Below are positions 61,755-64,000 of a stretch of 64,000 bases of DNA, piece by piece (the first letter of the stretch is position 1; each line of letters starts with the position of its first letter). The stretch is from Yponomeuta sedellus. Taxonomy: Eukaryota; Arthropoda; Insecta; Lepidoptera; Yponomeutidae. The stretch is taken from NCBI GenBank assembly GCA_934045075.1, contig OW203722.1, positions 1,953,001 through 2,017,000 of the forward strand. The letters are read 5' to 3'. The translations under genes and the position numbers were made by a program. The notes under the pieces were generated by a model, which saw only the letters and a program-made list of their open reading frames with translations, made no database searches and was not told where the DNA came from.

Positions 61755-61996
61755 TAGTCAGACCTGACATTTCCGCACTTAGCCTTATAGTTGAGGTATA
61801 TTCACACTTAATACACTAGGGATTCCTCACGATGTTTTGCTTACGATGTTTTCCTTACGGTTTAGTGAGTGGTACAGCTACTAAACTTTACAAATGTATA
61901 TAACTTCGAAAACAAATTCATCGGTAGGTACATGACCGGAGCCGAACCCGCGACCGATTGAGTAGTCGGCATTCTACCGCTCCGCGACCACCGCTC
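61755..61996 (-). mobile_element. SINE family C, degraded
   Basis: Minus-strand head GAGCGGTGGTCGCGGAGCGG with a damaged B box (GGTTCGGCTCCGG), GTACCTACCGATGAATTTGT and body through to GGCTAAGTGCGGAAATGTCA. Confidence 0.75.
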
Positions 61997-62489
61997 TCTT
62001 AAAGTATTAAAATAGTACTTTACAGAGCTGTAACTTCTTTGTAACGTTGTCATGTTGGTATTTCCGGTACCGTTTCAGAGTAGACCCTGCGTCGCTCCCA
62101 GGACTTGCAACTGATCTTTTACACTAAATCGTGACTTGACTGAGATAAAAATGCTGGCTAGAAACTTATACGGTAGAAACGTTACATAGAAAAATGCAAA
62201 GAGGTGCATCAGACTTACACATATTCATATTTACATACTTGAAACCGGTACAGTTCCATTAGGTAGCGTAGAATAGGAAGACTTACTGAAAAATATATAA
62301 AATAACCTCACTCCTGTATCCCAGAGGGGTAGGCAGAGTCCAGGGACTGCCACTTGCCACGATCCTGACAGATCACCTTCGCTTCATCAACATTCATTAG
62401 TTGTTGCATGCACGCACGATAAAAACGTAATGTTAAGCACCGTATGGTGCCCTACTTTTCTGTTTTAATAATAGGTAAATATTTTATAT
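61997..62489. other. No gene; short repeat
   Basis: 62,310-62,400 shares CTGTATCCCAGAGGGGTAGG and CCACTTGCCACGATCCTGAC with 55,440-55,550. Nothing else recognised. Confidence 0.4.
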
Positions 62490-64000
62490 ATAAATCCGTG
62501 TTTATTCAATAATATTTACAAGACAATTAATACTAGAACAGAGAACTTGCAGAGAACTAAATTTTAAAAACTGACATAAGTAAAAAGGCAATATGTATGT
62601 GCAAAAAGTCAAAATAAAACAATAAAAAAGGTCGCCAACAGGTAAGATAAATGTACCTGACCGGCGGGTCGGGTACTTTCGATCTTGCCCTTTGCTAATA
62701 CATCCCCTATTTGGTCAAGGTAGGTCCGCATTTTTTTTTTTGGTTTTTTTTTTGGAAATCCTCATGGAGACCCTGTCGCTGGGGATGGCGACAGGTTTAT
62801 GCCGGACTCTTACCGGCTAAAACCGCATGGTGTTCCTTCTCACGCCGTACGACGGAGTCACGGGAACGCCCTCGCAATCTTCCGCAACTCCGCCAGCGTC
62901 AGTCCTGGTGGACCCCTCCATTGCCCATTATCCTCCAGGTATGAGCGGAATGCTAGAAACACGTAGCACTCCGCTCCGCTTAGTGAGGCCGGATACCCCA
63001 ATCCGCTATTTCCTCACGGGGCCGGAAGGAGGTAAGCATACACTCTCCTTCACCGTCCCGTCCTCCTGCGACGGATCGGCTGAGACGAAGGGTCGTCTTC
63101 TCTCAGCCTCTCCGCCGCCTCCTTCCGCGAAATGACGTTTTCGCAGAATGACACCACTGCCTGCCACGAGGACTCTCCCTGTAGCATTGCGCCTATTAGG
63201 GCTGGCAACGAGATGTTGCAGCCTACCGCCTGTTGCAGCGTCGCTCTCTCCTGCGCCCAAGCCGAGCAGACCTCCAGGGTGTGCTGCGACGTGTCTTCAT
63301 CACTATTGCAGTGATGACACGCCGCAGTCGTCCCTCTTCCGGCTATGCGGCATAGATACCTCCCGAAACACCCGTGTCCTGTGAGGATCTGCACCAGCCG
63401 GAAGGTGAGCGAGCCGTGTCGACGGTCCACCCACTTCTTTAGAAGAGGACGAACCGCCTCCGTGGTCCGCAGGCCCGCCTTCGGCTCCTGGAGCCGCCTT
63501 TGCCATTGGCACAAGAGATTGCGATGTGCATCCCTCCTCCACTGCTGCTCCACCTCGGGTGGTGGGAAGACACCTCGGTGGCGTGCATCCACGCGCCGCC
63601 AGTACACCGACGCCAGCAAGTGGGCATCGAGGTCCCATGGCACCGTCGCCAGCCAGAGCGCATGCCGCCTCGTGTGACACCGTCCGGTATCCGCGTATCG
63701 CTCTGATCGCCGTCACTCGCTGCGGTCGGTGCAGCTGAGCGATATTACGGGCGTTCAGAGCGTCCGGCCAGGCAGGTGCACCATACAGCGCCATCGACCT
63801 CACAACGCCGGTATAAAGGCGGCGGCAGGTCACGTCGGGTCCACCAGTGTTCGGAAGGAGCCTTCCGAGGGCGGACACTGTGCCGATAAGTTTCAGCGCC
63901 AGACGTCTGAAGTGCTCCTCGAAGTTCCACCGCCTGTCAAGGACCAGGCCCAAGTAACTTTGTAACTAAGTAACTTTTTTTAACTGGGACCTGACCTTAA
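62490..64000 (-). mobile_element. R1-clade LINE, 3' part, runs off the window
   Basis: The minus strand enters at 64,000 within ORF2 and continues through a stop near 63,050 into a GC-rich 3' UTR (62,650-63,049) and an AT-rich 3' end. The GC content rises sharply at 62,750 relative to everything before it. The 5' part is outside. Confidence 0.82.
63050..63955 (-). pseudogene. R1-clade LINE ORF2, C-terminal, one frameshift
   Basis: The upstream frame (63,953-about 63,645) reads GLVLDRRWNFEEHFRRLALK, PNTGGPDVTCRRLYTGVVRS, HRPQRVTAIRAIRGYRTVSH EAACALAG. It continues in another frame from about 63,645: PWDLDAHLLASVYWRRVDAR, LVQILTGHGCFGRYLCRIAG, then CHHCNSDEDTSQHTLEVCSA, a CCHC zinc motif, and ends ..RRRRTGR. 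This order and the GHGCFG..L.RI....CHHC signature are those of R1/TRAS/SART-type ORF2. The single-base shift near 63,645 disrupts it unless it is a sequencing error; the RT catalytic core lies beyond the window. Confidence 0.85.

Overview
This window looks like an accessory, repeat-saturated stretch of a nuclear genome from a moth or butterfly. The evidence is the repeat spectrum: several tRNA-headed SINE families, an R4/Dong-like LINE sitting in (TAA)n, an R1-clade LINE, many fold-back MITEs, and intron-split animal genes with GT-AG junctions. No species can be named from the sequence. There is one 200-base assembly gap (48,716-48,915).

The only cellular protein genes I can support belong to the SLC22/organic cation transporter (OCT-like) group of the major facilitator superfamily. 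All are on the minus strand and form a tandem cluster. Gene A (25,286-33,353) is reconstructed as seven exons that join in frame into a 526-residue protein. Gene B (38,508-45,352) has exons 4 to 7, with exons 4, 5 and 6 exactly the same lengths as in gene A (152, 615, 182). Its exons 1 to 3 are not visible; the expected place is taken by repeats, a 2.8-kb tetranucleotide block and the gap. A third copy survives only as a truncated exon 1 with its upstream flank (14,838-15,660). Flanking sequence at 49.0-51.3 kb also resembles the region downstream of gene A (23.5-24.45 kb), so the whole block appears to have grown by segmental duplication.

Layout. 0-8.8 kb: no genes, SINE copies and a 1.6-kb long-TIR element (5,625-7,237). 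8.8-14.8 kb: first copy of a long repeat, carrying an inverted tRNA-SINE array and a 5'-truncated LINE with an intact 687-codon ORF. 14.8-15.7 kb: the transporter exon relic with a MITE in it. 17.7-21.7 kb: a 384-bp tandem triplication followed by the second copy of the long repeat, which supplies the empty sites for both insertions in copy 1. 25.3-33.4 kb: gene A, its introns full of SINEs, including a family with a 5S rRNA-like head. 34.9-38.5 kb: an 80-bp satellite with a 991-bp solo LTR inside it; the satellite ends on the stop codon of gene B. 38.5-45.4 kb: gene B, whose last intron holds two R4/Dong-like fragments, one split by a hAT-like MITE. 45.9-48.9 kb: (ATTT/ATCT)n and the gap. 49-62 kb: repeats only, including a 300-bp TGTAC array. 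62.5-64 kb: an R1-clade LINE running off the window.

The most distinctive items are: the SINE arrays that sit as multi-unit inserts between 11-12 bp target duplications, one of them inverted head to head; the 5S-headed SINE; the LINE whose apparent start codon comes from a 5' fold-back; and the satellite/stop-codon junction of gene B. Exon boundaries were placed by reading splice consensus and frame by eye and may be off by a base or two.
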